Source of the DNA: Pseudomonadota bacterium
GTDB taxonomy: Bacteria > Pseudomonadota > Gammaproteobacteria > Steroidobacterales > Steroidobacteraceae
DNA: 64,000 nt
Assembly: GCA_037200975.1 (NCBI GenBank)
Contig: JBBCGI010000001.1
Coordinates: 620,001-684,000, forward strand
Direction: 5' to 3'
The notes beneath the pieces are model-generated. The model was not told where the DNA came from, did not search any database, and saw nothing but the letters and a program-made list of their open reading frames with translations. Shown in pieces: positions 35,119-44,467 of the stretch. Both the position numbers and the translations under genes were made by a program. Position 1 is the first letter of the stretch. Every line of letters starts with the position of its first letter.

Positions 35119-36239
35119 GCGTTGCTTGCCTTGCTGAATTCGACGGTAGACGGACGTTCGGCGAGACCGAGGGTCTCGATCCACGCCGTGGTGCGCCGGA
35201 TGGCTTCGGGGAAACTCACCGGCGTCGTGAACTGGAAAGTGTCGGCGAACTTCTTCACCGGCAGTTTGTGGCCGACGCGCTGCAGGTGCCACAACTCGCG
35301 GTCGACGCCCACCTGCGTCGCGTACGCGGTCGCGTGCCGGTCGAAGCTGTACGCACCTTCGAGGCGCGCGCGAATCGCAGCCTTGAGGCCGTCCGGAATG
35401 TGCACCTTGAGCTTGTGATAGAGCGCATTGACGGGGCCCAGCGACTGGACCGCATCGATATAGGCGCCGGTCGACCACGGAAACTTCTCGCCGCTGATTA
35501 CCGGCAGCCGCGCGGGATCGCATCCGAGCGCACCGCCGAGCGCGTCGTAGAACTCGCGCCAGGTGACGCGCTCCGCGTCACCGGCGTTGTAGAAACCGGC
35601 GACGGCGCCCTTCGCATCACACGCGGCGCGGATCATCGCCACGAGGTTCGCGATGTAGACGCCGTTGAAGACGTGTTTGCCGCCGTCGACGAGGAAACTC
35701 GATTTGCGCGCGAGTGAGCGCGCGAAGCCCTGCGTGTGCGGCGAACGCACGCCCCAGACGATGCCGGGGCGCAGCACGACGACTTCGAGATTCGTATGTT
35801 TCTGCGCGCGCAGCCAGCGCTCGGATTCGGCCTTGGCGCGCGCGTACGGCATCCAGAGTTTGTCGAGCGGCGGCGCATCGTCGTCGATGGGTTTTTCGAC
35901 GTCGCCGTACACCACGGCCGAACTCAGGTGCACGAAACGCGGCACACCGGCCGTGCGGCAGGCGTTGTAGATAGCCTCGGTCGAGGCGACGATGCCGGCC
36001 GGCGGCCCCGTCGTCACATTGACGACCACGGCGGCGCCCGTGAAAGCCTTCACGAGCGCAGCTTCGCGCGTCGCGTCGGCGATGCGGACATCCACCGCGT
36101 CCCCGAAGCGGCAGAACCCGGCCATGTTGCGATAGCTGCGGATGACGGCGCGGAAATCCGTGTTGCCGCTCAATACCAGCGACTCGATGAGACTCGTGCC
36201 GACGAACCCGCCGGCACCCACGATGGCGATGGTGTTCAT
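35115..36239 (-). CDS. NAD(P)-dependent epimerase/dehydratase family protein
   Basis: The 374-residue extended SDR protein has the Rossmann motif IVGAGGFVGTSLIESL (about residues 5-20), HLSSAVVYGD (catalytic Ser region) and PYARAKAESE, in which Tyr and Lys are four residues apart (YARAK). A C-terminal 100-residue extension is unusual for simple NDP-sugar epimerases. It is coupled to the flanking genes by 4-base overlaps on both sides and sits beside a Gfo/Idh protein. The two probably modify one sugar or a lipid-linked intermediate. The reaction is unknown. Confidence 0.8.
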   Translation of the reverse strand: MNTIAIVGAGGFVGTSLIESLVLSGNTDFRAVIRSYRNMAGFCRFGDAVDVRIADATREAALVKAFTGAAVVVNVTTGPPAGIVASTEAIYNACRTAGVPRFVHLSSAVVYGDVEKPIDDDAPPLDKLWMPYARAKAESERWLRAQKHTNLEVVVLRPGIVWGVRSPHTQGFARSLARKSSFLVDGGKHVFNGVYIANLVAMIRAACDAKGAVAGFYNAGDAERVTWREFYDALGGALGCDPARLPVISGEKFPWSTGAYIDAVQSLGPVNALYHKLKVHIPDGLKAAIRARLEGAYSFDRHATAYATQVGVDRELWHLQRVGHKLPVKKFADTFQFTTPVSFPEAIRRTTAWIETLGLAERPSTVEFSKASNA

Positions 36240-37318
36240 CGCGCGCTCCCGTGCAGCTGCGCCGCGGCGGCTCGTTCACGCGGCGTCAGCCACGGCTCCG
36301 GCAGCGGCGCGGCCTTCGACAGCGCCTGCTCGATGAGCCGGATGCAGGCGGCTCCACTGGCGCCGTCGACCGCGGGCTGTTCGCCAAGTTCGATGGCGCG
36401 CAGCATCTGCACGACTTGGCACAGGATCGCATCGGCGTAGCTGAGCGGCACGATGCGCCTCGGAGAAGTCTTGTCGAGATCCGCCGGGAAGGAGATATCA
36501 ACGGTTTGGGGCACGAACGCGCCGCGTCGCCCGACCGCGAGCTGGTCGAATCGGTCGATGCGCAGCACCGCCTCGGCTGACGAGCCGATGACGCGCAGCT
36601 CGTTGACGAGCGGCACATCCCAGGAAAGATTGAGCGTGCCGCCGCAGTCGGCCGACTCGAGGCGCATCGCGACATTCGTTTCGACGCCACCCGCCACGTC
36701 GTCCGCGTATTCCTGCGCGGACAATTCGCCGAACACGGACTGCAGGAAATCGAGCGCGTGCGTACCGATGTCGAACAACACCCCCGCGCCGCCCTTGGCG
36801 CGCGGCTTGAACGCGGCCGGCGTCGTCACGGCCCACTCGAACTTGTGGCCTTCGCGGTATTCGAACGACTGCAGGTTGCCGAGCGCGTTCGTGCGCACCA
36901 GTTCGCGCAGCTTCGCGAAGGCGGGGAAATAGCGGCGGATCATGCCGATGGCGAGGATCTTGTTGGCGGCCCGCGCCGACTCGAGCATGCGTTGGCATTC
37001 GGCGGTCGAGCTCGCCATCGGTTTTTCGCACAACACGTGACTGCCGTGCGCGAAGGCCATCTCGGTCTGCGCGCAATGCAGGTGCGGCGGCGTGAGCACG
37101 AGCGTGAGCTGAGGCTGCGCTGCGCGGCAAGCCTCCTCGAGCGTCGTGAAATGCCGCGCGCCGGCGAAGGCCGGCAACATCGCGGCCGCATGCCCGGCGG
37201 CCGGATCGACCAGGCCGACGACTTCGATCAGCTTCTGCTTGGCCAATTGCGCCAGCGGCTTGCGATACAACCGCTGCGCCACCGCGCCGCAACCCACGAC
37301 TATGGTCCGGACACTCAT
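36236..37318 (-). CDS. Gfo/Idh/MocA family oxidoreductase
   Basis: The 360-residue NAD(P)-binding oxidoreductase has VVGCGAVAQRLYRKPL at the N-terminus and CEKPMASSTAECQRML (about residues 98-113). It is clearly different from the Gfo/Idh protein at 13253, starting with GCGAVAQ rather than GYGYWG. It overlaps the epimerase-like gene by four bases. Such pairs oxidise a sugar carbon before epimerisation or amination, but no aminotransferase lies in this operon. Confidence 0.85.
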   Translation of the reverse strand: MSVRTIVVGCGAVAQRLYRKPLAQLAKQKLIEVVGLVDPAAGHAAAMLPAFAGARHFTTLEEACRAAQPQLTLVLTPPHLHCAQTEMAFAHGSHVLCEKPMASSTAECQRMLESARAANKILAIGMIRRYFPAFAKLRELVRTNALGNLQSFEYREGHKFEWAVTTPAAFKPRAKGGAGVLFDIGTHALDFLQSVFGELSAQEYADDVAGGVETNVAMRLESADCGGTLNLSWDVPLVNELRVIGSSAEAVLRIDRFDQLAVGRRGAFVPQTVDISFPADLDKTSPRRIVPLSYADAILCQVVQMLRAIELGEQPAVDGASGAACIRLIEQALSKAAPLPEPWLTPRERAAAAQLHGSAR

Positions 37319-37322
37319 ACGA

Positions 37323-38492
37323 TCACTTGTCTCCAAAAAGAATTTCGGCGAACCGCGCGGCCTTCGCATCCCACCCTTCGTTCGCGATGCGCGCGCGCGC
37401 ATCGGCTTGTGCGCGCGGCAGCGGCGTGCCGAGGCGCGCCAGCACCTGCGACGCGAACTGCTCCGCGCCGTCGGCGACATCCATGCAATCTTCCCAGCCC
37501 GCCACCGCGGGCAGGCGGGTCACGACCACCGGCCGGTCGGTCGCGAGGTATTCCTTGAGCTTGAGCGGCTGCATCGCGCGCGTCACCGGCAGGTCCGCGT
37601 ACGGCATCGCGAGCACCGCCGCTTCGCGCGCCAGCGCCGGCAGATCCGCGTATTCGGCCGAGCCCAGCAAACGCACGCGCGGCAGCTTCGTCAGCCGCGG
37701 ATCGGGATCCTGTTGCGGCCCGACGATCGCGATGCTGCCCGCGGTCATGCGCCGGTCGAGCGCCGCGAGCGCGTCGACATCCATGCGCCGGTCGACGAGT
37801 CCCCAATACAGCACGATCGGCCGCGGCAGATCCGCGAGCAACTTCGCCGTGCCGCCCGTGCCCGTCCAGGTGCGCAGGTCGATGCCGTGTGTCACCACCT
37901 GGGATTCCCGGCCCATCTTTGCGATACGCGCGGAGAGATTGTCGCCCGCCGTGACGATGCGATCCGCGCGCGTCACGAAATCCTGCTCCATCGCCTGCAG
38001 CGGCGCGGAGTCGAGCCCCGGCCAGGCGGAAAAATCGTCCACGCAATAATAGACCCAGCGTTTCGCTTCGACGCTTGCCGGCAGATCCGCGGTGATCGGC
38101 AAGGCACTCAGGACAACCGCGTGTTCCAGACCGGCCACCTTGGTTTTCAGGTAGTTCGACAGCAGGCGCGCGTTCAACCGGCGCTGCCATGGCGAGCGGA
38201 AGCCCGGATACATGCGCGGGTTGTGCACCACGGGCGCGGCAACACCTGCAGGTTGCTGCGATTCCTTCGCTGGACGCGACCCCCACTGCATCAGTTTCTG
38301 AGCGCCCCTGCGCATGAGTTCGACATCGAAGGACAGACCGCGGGTGCCGATCGTATTGATCCAGGCCACGTCGCAGGACCCGAGCAGCTCGCGCACCAGG
38401 TGCTGACAGCTGGACGGATGGCGGCCCCAATCATCGGCAAACACCACCAGTCGCCGGTCGCTGCGCGGCGATCCCAACTCATCCCGGGCCAA
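37323..38492 (-). CDS. Glycosyltransferase (GT-B, GT4-like)
   Basis: The 389-residue product begins with VVFADDWGRHPSSCQHLVRE, suggesting an acceptor-side loop. It continues with VYYCVDDFSAWPGLDS and VLYWGLVDRRMDVDALAAL, and has LPVTRAMQPLKLKEYLATD in the donor site. The start is a TTG at 38492, chosen because AGGGAG lies 6 bases upstream (38499-38504). The frame is open further upstream to 38630, but that extra sequence looks non-coding. It is the first gene of a minus-strand run that ends at 30884. Confidence 0.78.
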   Translation of the reverse strand: MARDELGSPRSDRRLVVFADDWGRHPSSCQHLVRELLGSCDVAWINTIGTRGLSFDVELMRRGAQKLMQWGSRPAKESQQPAGVAAPVVHNPRMYPGFRSPWQRRLNARLLSNYLKTKVAGLEHAVVLSALPITADLPASVEAKRWVYYCVDDFSAWPGLDSAPLQAMEQDFVTRADRIVTAGDNLSARIAKMGRESQVVTHGIDLRTWTGTGGTAKLLADLPRPIVLYWGLVDRRMDVDALAALDRRMTAGSIAIVGPQQDPDPRLTKLPRVRLLGSAEYADLPALAREAAVLAMPYADLPVTRAMQPLKLKEYLATDRPVVVTRLPAVAGWEDCMDVADGAEQFASQVLARLGTPLPRAQADARARIANEGWDAKAARFAEILFGDK

Positions 38493-38498
38493 GTAAGA

Positions 38499-38504
38499 CT
38501 CCCT
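38499..38504 (-). promoter_or_regulatory. Ribosome binding site that fixes a TTG start
   Basis: AGGGAG on the minus strand lies six bases before the TTG at 38492. No better site exists near the upstream ATGs of the same frame. Confidence 0.7.
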
Positions 38505-38702
38505 GCGGGCATCCGGACGCTGGTGCCCTGCTTCCACAAGCCCGCATAAATGCCGGTTCTGGCGTGCGCGCGCCATCCCTTTACGGGCGGGCATGCGCGG
38601 ATTCGTGAACTGGCCCCAGTCAGGCTGCAAAAGTTCACATAAAAAACTTGAAATTTCCGTGACTTGCGTGAGGGATTCACGGTTTCAGCCGGACCGGCAG
38701 AC

Positions 38703-38732
38703 GGCGCGGGAGCGCGTTGCGGGAGCCGCGCC
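38703..38732. repeat. GC-rich inverted repeat between two minus-strand genes
   Basis: The arms GGCGCGG (38703-38709) and CCGCGCC (38726-38732) enclose a 16-base GC-rich loop. It lies about 33 bases beyond the stop at 38765 in the minus direction, but no T-run follows. It may act as a weak or Rho-assisted terminator. The rest of the 272-base gap has an AT-rich patch near 38635-38660 that could hold a promoter for the gene at 37323, but I cannot define one. Confidence 0.35.
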
Positions 38733-38764
38733 GGAACCCGCGCGTGGGGCGCGTTTTCGCGCCC

Positions 38765-39406
38765 TCAGGCAAGCGATCGAAGGACCTGTGCGGGGTTGCC
38801 GCCGATCACGCTGCGCCCCGCCATCGCCTTCACGATCACGGCCCCGGCCGACACGATGGAGCCTTCACCCACGTCGGCCAGGATCACGGCGGCCTCGCCG
38901 ATCCAGCAACCGGCGCCGATCGTGACGGTGTCATAACGCGCCTCGGCCACGATGCCGCCCGATTCGCCGAAATGCTGGCGCTTGCCGCTCGGGATGCTCA
39001 CGCGACTGCCCATCATCACGCCGCTGCCGAGGTTTGCATGGCCGATCACGCAGTAGGAACCCATCGACACATTGGCCGCCAGAACGGCGCCGCGATGCGT
39101 GAACACCGAGCCGAAGCCGATGGACGTTTCCCAGCTGCAGTCCGCGAGCGTCGCCCAGTAGAACGCGCCGCGCAGCTTCACGCCGGGTGGCCCGGGCATC
39201 GGTGCGAGTAGTTGGGCGCAGGTCAGGAACACGGCCTCACCGCGCGTGAGCACCGATTCGAGCCAGGTGATGAGGATGAGCGGCGAGACGACCAGCGCGG
39301 CCAGCGCGAACACCGCGGCCTTCACGGCACGGCGCAGGAGGCCGCCGGCGGGCTTGGGGTTGCTCTCGTTCTGGGGGACGCTGGTTTCGTCGGCGTTCGC
39401 GGCCAT
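38765..39406 (-). CDS. Membrane-anchored hexapeptide-repeat acyltransferase
   Basis: The 213-residue protein has one hydrophobic segment (about residues 28-50, AAVFALAALVVSPLILITWL). A left-handed beta-helix part follows: GSVFTHRGAVLAANVSMGSY, GSGVMMGSRVSI, VTIGAGCWIGEAAVILADVG, ending SVIGGNPAQVL. It resembles WcaF/CysE-like acetyltransferases of EPS clusters but with a membrane anchor. It probably acetylates a sugar at the inner membrane. It lies 16 bases after the lyase-like gene, in the same operon. Confidence 0.8.
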   Translation of the reverse strand: MAANADETSVPQNESNPKPAGGLLRRAVKAAVFALAALVVSPLILITWLESVLTRGEAVFLTCAQLLAPMPGPPGVKLRGAFYWATLADCSWETSIGFGSVFTHRGAVLAANVSMGSYCVIGHANLGSGVMMGSRVSIPSGKRQHFGESGGIVAEARYDTVTIGAGCWIGEAAVILADVGEGSIVSAGAVIVKAMAGRSVIGGNPAQVLRSLA

Positions 39407-39422
39407 GTTCGTTCGCTCTCGT

Positions 39423-42014
39423 TCAGGACCGGAAGCGCGCCAGCATGCCGCGCATGCGGTCGCGAATCAGTCTTCCGAACTCGCTCTTCGTCGCCGACAC
39501 CTTACGGCGCAACGTGCTCTTGAGTCGAGCGCCCTGTGTCTCGAATGGCACGGGGCTGCCGAAATCGTAGTCCGGTTCGGGCGGCAATTGCGCGTGGTGA
39601 GGATCGGCGCGGTAGTAGCCGTGGACCACGCCGTACGTGCACAGGATCACCTGCGGGCGCGTCACGTACGCGGTCGGGAACGACAGCAGATCGGCGAGAC
39701 AACGGTCGAAGTAGAACGCGGCCTTCGCGCTGAATGCCGCGCGCTCGGCGGCCGGCGCGTGGCGCGCGGCCACGTGGAACACGTGGCTCTTGCGGACATC
39801 GTGCGCGGGCCAGGTCTCGGTGGGTAGTTCGACCTTGTGCAACACGTCCTTGTACGGCTGCTCGTGCTCGAGCATCCAGCGTGCGTACGTCAGCAGGCCC
39901 GCGCGGGTGTACCAGAACAGATAGTCCGTCTCGCCCCATTCGATCTTCTGGTCGAGATATTTGCCGAGCACCTGCAGGAACACGACGTAGGACCAGCGGG
40001 TCTCGGGTTGATCGAGCCCGATCGACGCGACGTCGTCGCGTGGATGGATGACACGCTCGATGAGACTCTCGGCGAACTTGAGATACCGCCGTTCGCGCGT
40101 GATCGAATACGCATCCAGCAACGAATTGATGGAATTGCCCGCGCCGCGCCCGGGCTTGTGGAAGTCGGCATCACGACTCTTGCTCGCGAGGCCGGTCGGG
40201 CCGTCGTCGATGCAGCCGAGCATGGTGCGCGCGCCGTCGTCCATCGCGATCACCCAGTTGGCGACTTCGACAATGGCGCTGGCCGCTTCGCGGTCACCCG
40301 TCAGGTAGTAGTAGTTGACCAGGCCCGACGTGTAGTTCTGTTCGTTGCTGGGCCCGCCGCCATACGGGCCGTTGGCGTTGGAGCGGCTGTAGGTGCGATG
40401 TGTGCAGGTGGCCGCGGGTTGATAGTGATCGGTGTGCCAGAACAGGCCGCCGCTGAAGCCGGCCTTGTCCTCGTCCGTGTGATAGATGTCGATGTCGATG
40501 AGGTGCCGCGCGGCGTCGACCATCAGTTCACGCCAGCGCGCTTCGCCGGTGCGCAGGAATTGCATGCCCGCGCCGTACACGAAATCGTACTGGTTGTTGT
40601 AGTGCGAGATGAACGGTTCGCTGCCCTTGTGATTGACGGCCTCGTGGTCGGCATAGAGGTCGCCGAAATTCCGCCAGCCGTATTCATCGATGATCTCGCG
40701 TTTGGCGAGGACCGAATGGGCGCCGTCGACGAGTGTGCCGATGTAACGCAGATATTCGCCGTTGGCGTCCTGCGCGGCGGGCAGTAGATAGGCAACCGCC
40801 CGGGTCGCCGCGGATTCGCGCGGCTCGTGTGACACCGCGAGCGGCGCGTGCAACGCCGCCGGCAGCCGCGGCTCGCCGTCGCGGCCGAATTCGAGCAACA
40901 CGGCATGGCGCTTCTTCTCGCCGCCCTGCAACTCGAAGCCCGCGGCGCATTCCGCCGGCAGCAGGCCGACGCTCAGGTTGCCGTCGCGAAAACGCAGCGC
41001 TTTCGGGAAGTTCTGCCAGAAACGTTCGACGCCGGCGCTGATCCAGCCCGAAGCACCCGTCAGCAGGACCGCGGGGCTGGCGCGATCGCCCTGCGCGAGC
41101 ACCTGGCCGCTGGCTCCCAGCACGCGGTAACCGCGGAACGACACCGTGAGTTTGCCCTTCGCGTCGACGTGATTGATCGAGTTCCAGCGTTCTCCGCCGC
41201 TCGAATCCTGGTAGAGAACCCAGGGCGCCGCGTCCGCGCGCGACCAGTCGCCCGGCGTGGCCTGCCACGCGAGCGCCTGCGGCGGCTGCGCGGGTGTCAG
41301 CTCGATAGATAGATCCCCGATGGCGACGGAACCGGCGTCGCCCAGGTCCCACAGACCGCCAACGTGGCGCGCGGCGCGCGCATTCCAGAGCTCGCATTCG
41401 ATGCGCAAGGCGCCGGAGCCGCGCACGAAGACCAGCCGCAACTTGAGCCGGGCCAGTTCATGAGCGCCCGCATCGATCGTGCCGGTGCAGACGACGGACG
41501 CGCGCAGACTGCCGCGCTCCTCGACGGTTGCGGCCGTCAGCCGCACCGCCAGCGCGGTGCCGGCGCCGCCCGCGGCGCGAATACGCATGCCCTGCGCGAG
41601 GCAGGCGGTGCCGCCGATCGCGACGGTGGCAAATACATCACCGCCCGCTTTGGGTACCTCGAACAGCGCCGCGCCGGTATCGATGCGTACGTGCGCGGCG
41701 CCTTCTTCTACACCGAGCGCCTCGACGCCCAGGGCGGCATCATGGCGCGCGGGCGCGCGCCGCAGCGACAACCGCTGCTCGGCATTCGCCTCGCTATCTA
41801 CCAGCGCGTCGACGAGCAGCCACTTGACGCTGCGATCGGGCCAGCGCGCGAGCGCGGTGAACTGCGCGGCCAGGAGTTTTTCGCCGGCCAGCAGCGCCGC
41901 TTCGCCCGGCTCCGCGAGCACACCGCGCGCAAGCGGCACGCCGATGCGGACCGGTTCGTCGCGTCGAGCGACGCCGATGTTTTCGCGCGTGATGAGGGTC
42001 GCCAGATCGTTCAC
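39423..42014 (-). CDS. Exo-rhamnogalacturonan-lyase-like (PcRGLX/YetA-like) protein
   Basis: The 863-residue protein has an N-terminal RIFT-barrel-like part with VRIGVPLARGVLAEPGEAAL and RWPDRSVKWLLVDALVD, then a central beta region. An alpha/alpha toroid follows with conserved aromatic and His residues (FISHYNNQYDFVYGAGMQFL, GLFWHTDHYQPAATCTHRTY, NEQNYTSGLVNYYYLTGD). This is the layout of PcRGLX/YetA-like proteins, some of which are rhamnogalacturonan lyases. No signal peptide is visible. The start is GTG at 42014, overlapping the glycosyltransferase stop (GTGA), with GGAG 8 bases upstream. A polymer-cleaving or editing role is inferred. Confidence 0.78.
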   Translation of the reverse strand: MNDLATLITRENIGVARRDEPVRIGVPLARGVLAEPGEAALLAGEKLLAAQFTALARWPDRSVKWLLVDALVDSEANAEQRLSLRRAPARHDAALGVEALGVEEGAAHVRIDTGAALFEVPKAGGDVFATVAIGGTACLAQGMRIRAAGGAGTALAVRLTAATVEERGSLRASVVCTGTIDAGAHELARLKLRLVFVRGSGALRIECELWNARAARHVGGLWDLGDAGSVAIGDLSIELTPAQPPQALAWQATPGDWSRADAAPWVLYQDSSGGERWNSINHVDAKGKLTVSFRGYRVLGASGQVLAQGDRASPAVLLTGASGWISAGVERFWQNFPKALRFRDGNLSVGLLPAECAAGFELQGGEKKRHAVLLEFGRDGEPRLPAALHAPLAVSHEPRESAATRAVAYLLPAAQDANGEYLRYIGTLVDGAHSVLAKREIIDEYGWRNFGDLYADHEAVNHKGSEPFISHYNNQYDFVYGAGMQFLRTGEARWRELMVDAARHLIDIDIYHTDEDKAGFSGGLFWHTDHYQPAATCTHRTYSRSNANGPYGGGPSNEQNYTSGLVNYYYLTGDREAASAIVEVANWVIAMDDGARTMLGCIDDGPTGLASKSRDADFHKPGRGAGNSINSLLDAYSITRERRYLKFAESLIERVIHPRDDVASIGLDQPETRWSYVVFLQVLGKYLDQKIEWGETDYLFWYTRAGLLTYARWMLEHEQPYKDVLHKVELPTETWPAHDVRKSHVFHVAARHAPAAERAAFSAKAAFYFDRCLADLLSFPTAYVTRPQVILCTYGVVHGYYRADPHHAQLPPEPDYDFGSPVPFETQGARLKSTLRRKVSATKSEFGRLIRDRMRGMLARFRS

Positions 42015-43249
42015 GAAGTCACTCCGACCCGGGCCGTGGGTTCTGCCACCGCACCCGGCTTCAACAACAGGTCCAATTGCGCGAGGTTCGCATCCCACGA
42101 ATACCCGCGCTCCATGCAACGGCGCGCGTCACGGCCGATCTGCGCGGCGCGCTCCGGCCGTCCCAGCAGGCCGACGACCTCGGCCGCGAACGCGGCCGCT
42201 TCGTCGGCGACCAGGACTTCGACGCCCAGTCGCGCCCGGATGCCTTCGAGCGACTGCGACGTGCAGATTACCGCCTTGCCCATTGCCATCGCCTCCAGCA
42301 CCTTGTTCTGCAGGCCGCGCGCGATCTTCAGCGGCACGACGCACAAGGCCGCGTCCGCGACGTAGCTGCGCACGTCCTCGACGAATCCGGTGACTTCGAT
42401 GCCGGGCCGCTGTTTCAAACGCAACACGTCCTCGGTCGGTTTCGAACCGACGATGACGAAGCGGACGCCGGGGACCGATTGCTGGATCAGCGGCAGCACC
42501 GCATCGGCGAACCACTGCACGCCCTGCACGTTCGGCCAGTAGTCCATGACGCCGGTGAAGACCAGCGCAGGACGGTCGGCGGCCGGCACGCCGCGCGGCG
42601 AAAAGTACTCGAGGTCCACGCCGTTGGACAACGCCCGCAGGTGATCGAGGCGCGCGCCGCGCGGCATGTATTCGCGCTCCTGCGCGCTCACCAGGAACAG
42701 GTGATCGAAACGGTCCGCAATGCGGCGTTCGTAGTGCGCGAGCCGTCCCGCTTCGTACGAATAGATCCAGCTCTTCGGCGCGCTCGTGCGCTCTCCATAC
42801 TGGCGCCACTTGTACGAATCGACGTCGATCAGATCCATCAGGCGCAACGCGCGTGCGAGCTTGCCGCCGCGATGCCGCGAGCGAAAAAAATATTCGGCCA
42901 TCGGCGAGGAAAAACAGAAGACCGCGTCGATGTCCTGCGTGTCGAGGAACTCGTCGACGCGGCGTTGCAGTTCCGCGCTGTGGAAGTGGCGCACCGTGAT
43001 CGCGCTGCCGGTGAGCACCGCGTTCAACGCCGACCAGGCCTTGCTGCGGCCGTCGATACGCGCGGTCAACACGCGCGCGCAGCGCTTCTCGAGCTCGGGC
43101 ACGTAGGCGAGGTCCGCCGGATCGTCCACCGGGCAGGCGAGGAAAATCTCGTGCCGCTTCGCCAGGTGCTCGAGCACGTTGAACGTGCGGATCTTGTCAC
43201 CCTTGTTAGGCGGGTACGGCAGGCGATGTGTGAGCAGCAGGATGCGCAT
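42011..43249 (-). CDS. Sugar transferase, exosortase-A/EpsH1-associated (stp1-type GT4)
   Basis: The 412-residue GT-B protein begins MRILLLTHRLPYPPNKGDKI, the hallmark of the PEP-CTERM-associated transferase called TIGR03087. It also shows DAVFCFSSPMAEYFF, MDLIDVDSYKWRQY, FTGVMDYWPNVQGVQWFAD and IARGLQNKVLEAMAMGKAVI. The start was set at the ATG at 43249 because of that conserved N-terminus; the frame is open further upstream. A 93-base gap separates it from the upstream gene. The donor sugar is unknown. Confidence 0.9.
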   Translation of the reverse strand: MRILLLTHRLPYPPNKGDKIRTFNVLEHLAKRHEIFLACPVDDPADLAYVPELEKRCARVLTARIDGRSKAWSALNAVLTGSAITVRHFHSAELQRRVDEFLDTQDIDAVFCFSSPMAEYFFRSRHRGGKLARALRLMDLIDVDSYKWRQYGERTSAPKSWIYSYEAGRLAHYERRIADRFDHLFLVSAQEREYMPRGARLDHLRALSNGVDLEYFSPRGVPAADRPALVFTGVMDYWPNVQGVQWFADAVLPLIQQSVPGVRFVIVGSKPTEDVLRLKQRPGIEVTGFVEDVRSYVADAALCVVPLKIARGLQNKVLEAMAMGKAVICTSQSLEGIRARLGVEVLVADEAAAFAAEVVGLLGRPERAAQIGRDARRCMERGYSWDANLAQLDLLLKPGAVAEPTARVGVTS

Positions 43250-43342
43250 GGATGTCAGGGTTGAAAACAGGCGCCGGGGGATGTGCACCCCCGCGCGCGG
43301 GCCGGCAAGACTAATCGATCCTAGGGCTTGTAAATCAAGCAA

Positions 43343-44467
43343 TCACGCCGCGATTCGCGCCTTGTGTGAAGTGCGTCCACGCAGCAGATCGGCCGTGCGA
43401 AACAGGGCGCGCAGCAGCGGCTTCCTCACAAGGTGCAGGGTGTGCAACGCTGCGCCAACGGCCGCGAAATCCTGCTTGTAGTCGCGGTTCAGGCCGCGGC
43501 CCGCGAGGAAGTCGAACTGCCGCACGCCGTCGCGGCAGGCCGCCTCGATGGCAAAACCGAGATGCAACAGACCCGGCGAAAGTCCGCGCGCGTAGGCGTC
43601 GTCGAAACCGGATTGCAGGTAATACTCGGCGTCACCCGCCCGCAGGTTGAGCATCACGGAAACGCACTGTTCACCGCTGCGCAGCTCGGTCAGCCGGACG
43701 CCGCCCGCGTCCGCCCAGCCCGCGACGAGATCGGCGTGGAATCGTGCCCGCAACGCCGCGGCGTTTCCGGGTGTACCGAAGCGCTTCGCCGTGAAAGCAG
43801 CGAGCCGTTCGAGCGTCGCGGCGCGGCCTTCGGCCTGGGGCGTCGCGCAGGCGGCTCCCGGCAGCTTCTCGCGCTGGTTGACCACCTTGCGGCGCGTATT
43901 GGACGACAACTGCGCGAGAAATGCCGCGAAGGTTTCCGGCAGGCGGATACTCCAGCCCGTCATCGATTCCGCGCGGCGCACGTATGCCGTGACCGCCAAA
44001 CTACCCGCGAGTTGTTCGGCCACGCTGTGTGCGCGCAGGTTGCACAACACCAGTTCGTCCCATTCACGGTTCTCGTCCAGCCAGCGATGCAGCGCGGCGC
44101 ACACCGCGGCGCGCGCGTCGGTGGCCGCAATGACGTCGAGGTATTCGCCGAACACGGCGTTGTCGTCGCGCCAGGTGCTGCCGAGCAGCTCGAGCCGCCG
44201 CACCCGGATTCCCTGCTGCCGGGCGGCGTGTAGATAGAAAGGCGCGATGCCGAGCAGTTCGCCGCCGGCCGCGTGCACCGCGAGGACGCGCAACTGCGCC
44301 GCGAGCAGCGGCTCATGGTGCCGCCACCAGATGCTGATCCAGTCCCAGGACATGAACAGCGGATCCGCGCCAGAACGCGCCAGCAACGACTGCCAGGCGG
44401 CGCGGTTCGCGAGGAACTCCTCGCGGCTCACGGCGCGCACCGTCAACGCGTGCATCGACGTTTTCAT
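43343..44467 (-). CDS. GNAT/FemAB-fold acyltransferase (CelD/BioF2-like)
   Basis: The 374-residue protein has the Acetyltransf_6-type pattern. DPLFMSWDWISIWWRHH and LLGIAPFYL lie in the first half, then LSSNTRRKVVNQREKL, and in the C-terminal half YYLQSGFDDAYARGLSPGLL and FDFLAGRGLNRDYKQDF. Such proteins are common in EPS operons and are thought to acylate sugars or peptides, but no biochemical role is established. The ATG shares one base with the flippase stop (TGATG), so translation is coupled. Confidence 0.82.
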   Translation of the reverse strand: MKTSMHALTVRAVSREEFLANRAAWQSLLARSGADPLFMSWDWISIWWRHHEPLLAAQLRVLAVHAAGGELLGIAPFYLHAARQQGIRVRRLELLGSTWRDDNAVFGEYLDVIAATDARAAVCAALHRWLDENREWDELVLCNLRAHSVAEQLAGSLAVTAYVRRAESMTGWSIRLPETFAAFLAQLSSNTRRKVVNQREKLPGAACATPQAEGRAATLERLAAFTAKRFGTPGNAAALRARFHADLVAGWADAGGVRLTELRSGEQCVSVMLNLRAGDAEYYLQSGFDDAYARGLSPGLLHLGFAIEAACRDGVRQFDFLAGRGLNRDYKQDFAAVGAALHTLHLVRKPLLRALFRTADLLRGRTSHKARIAA

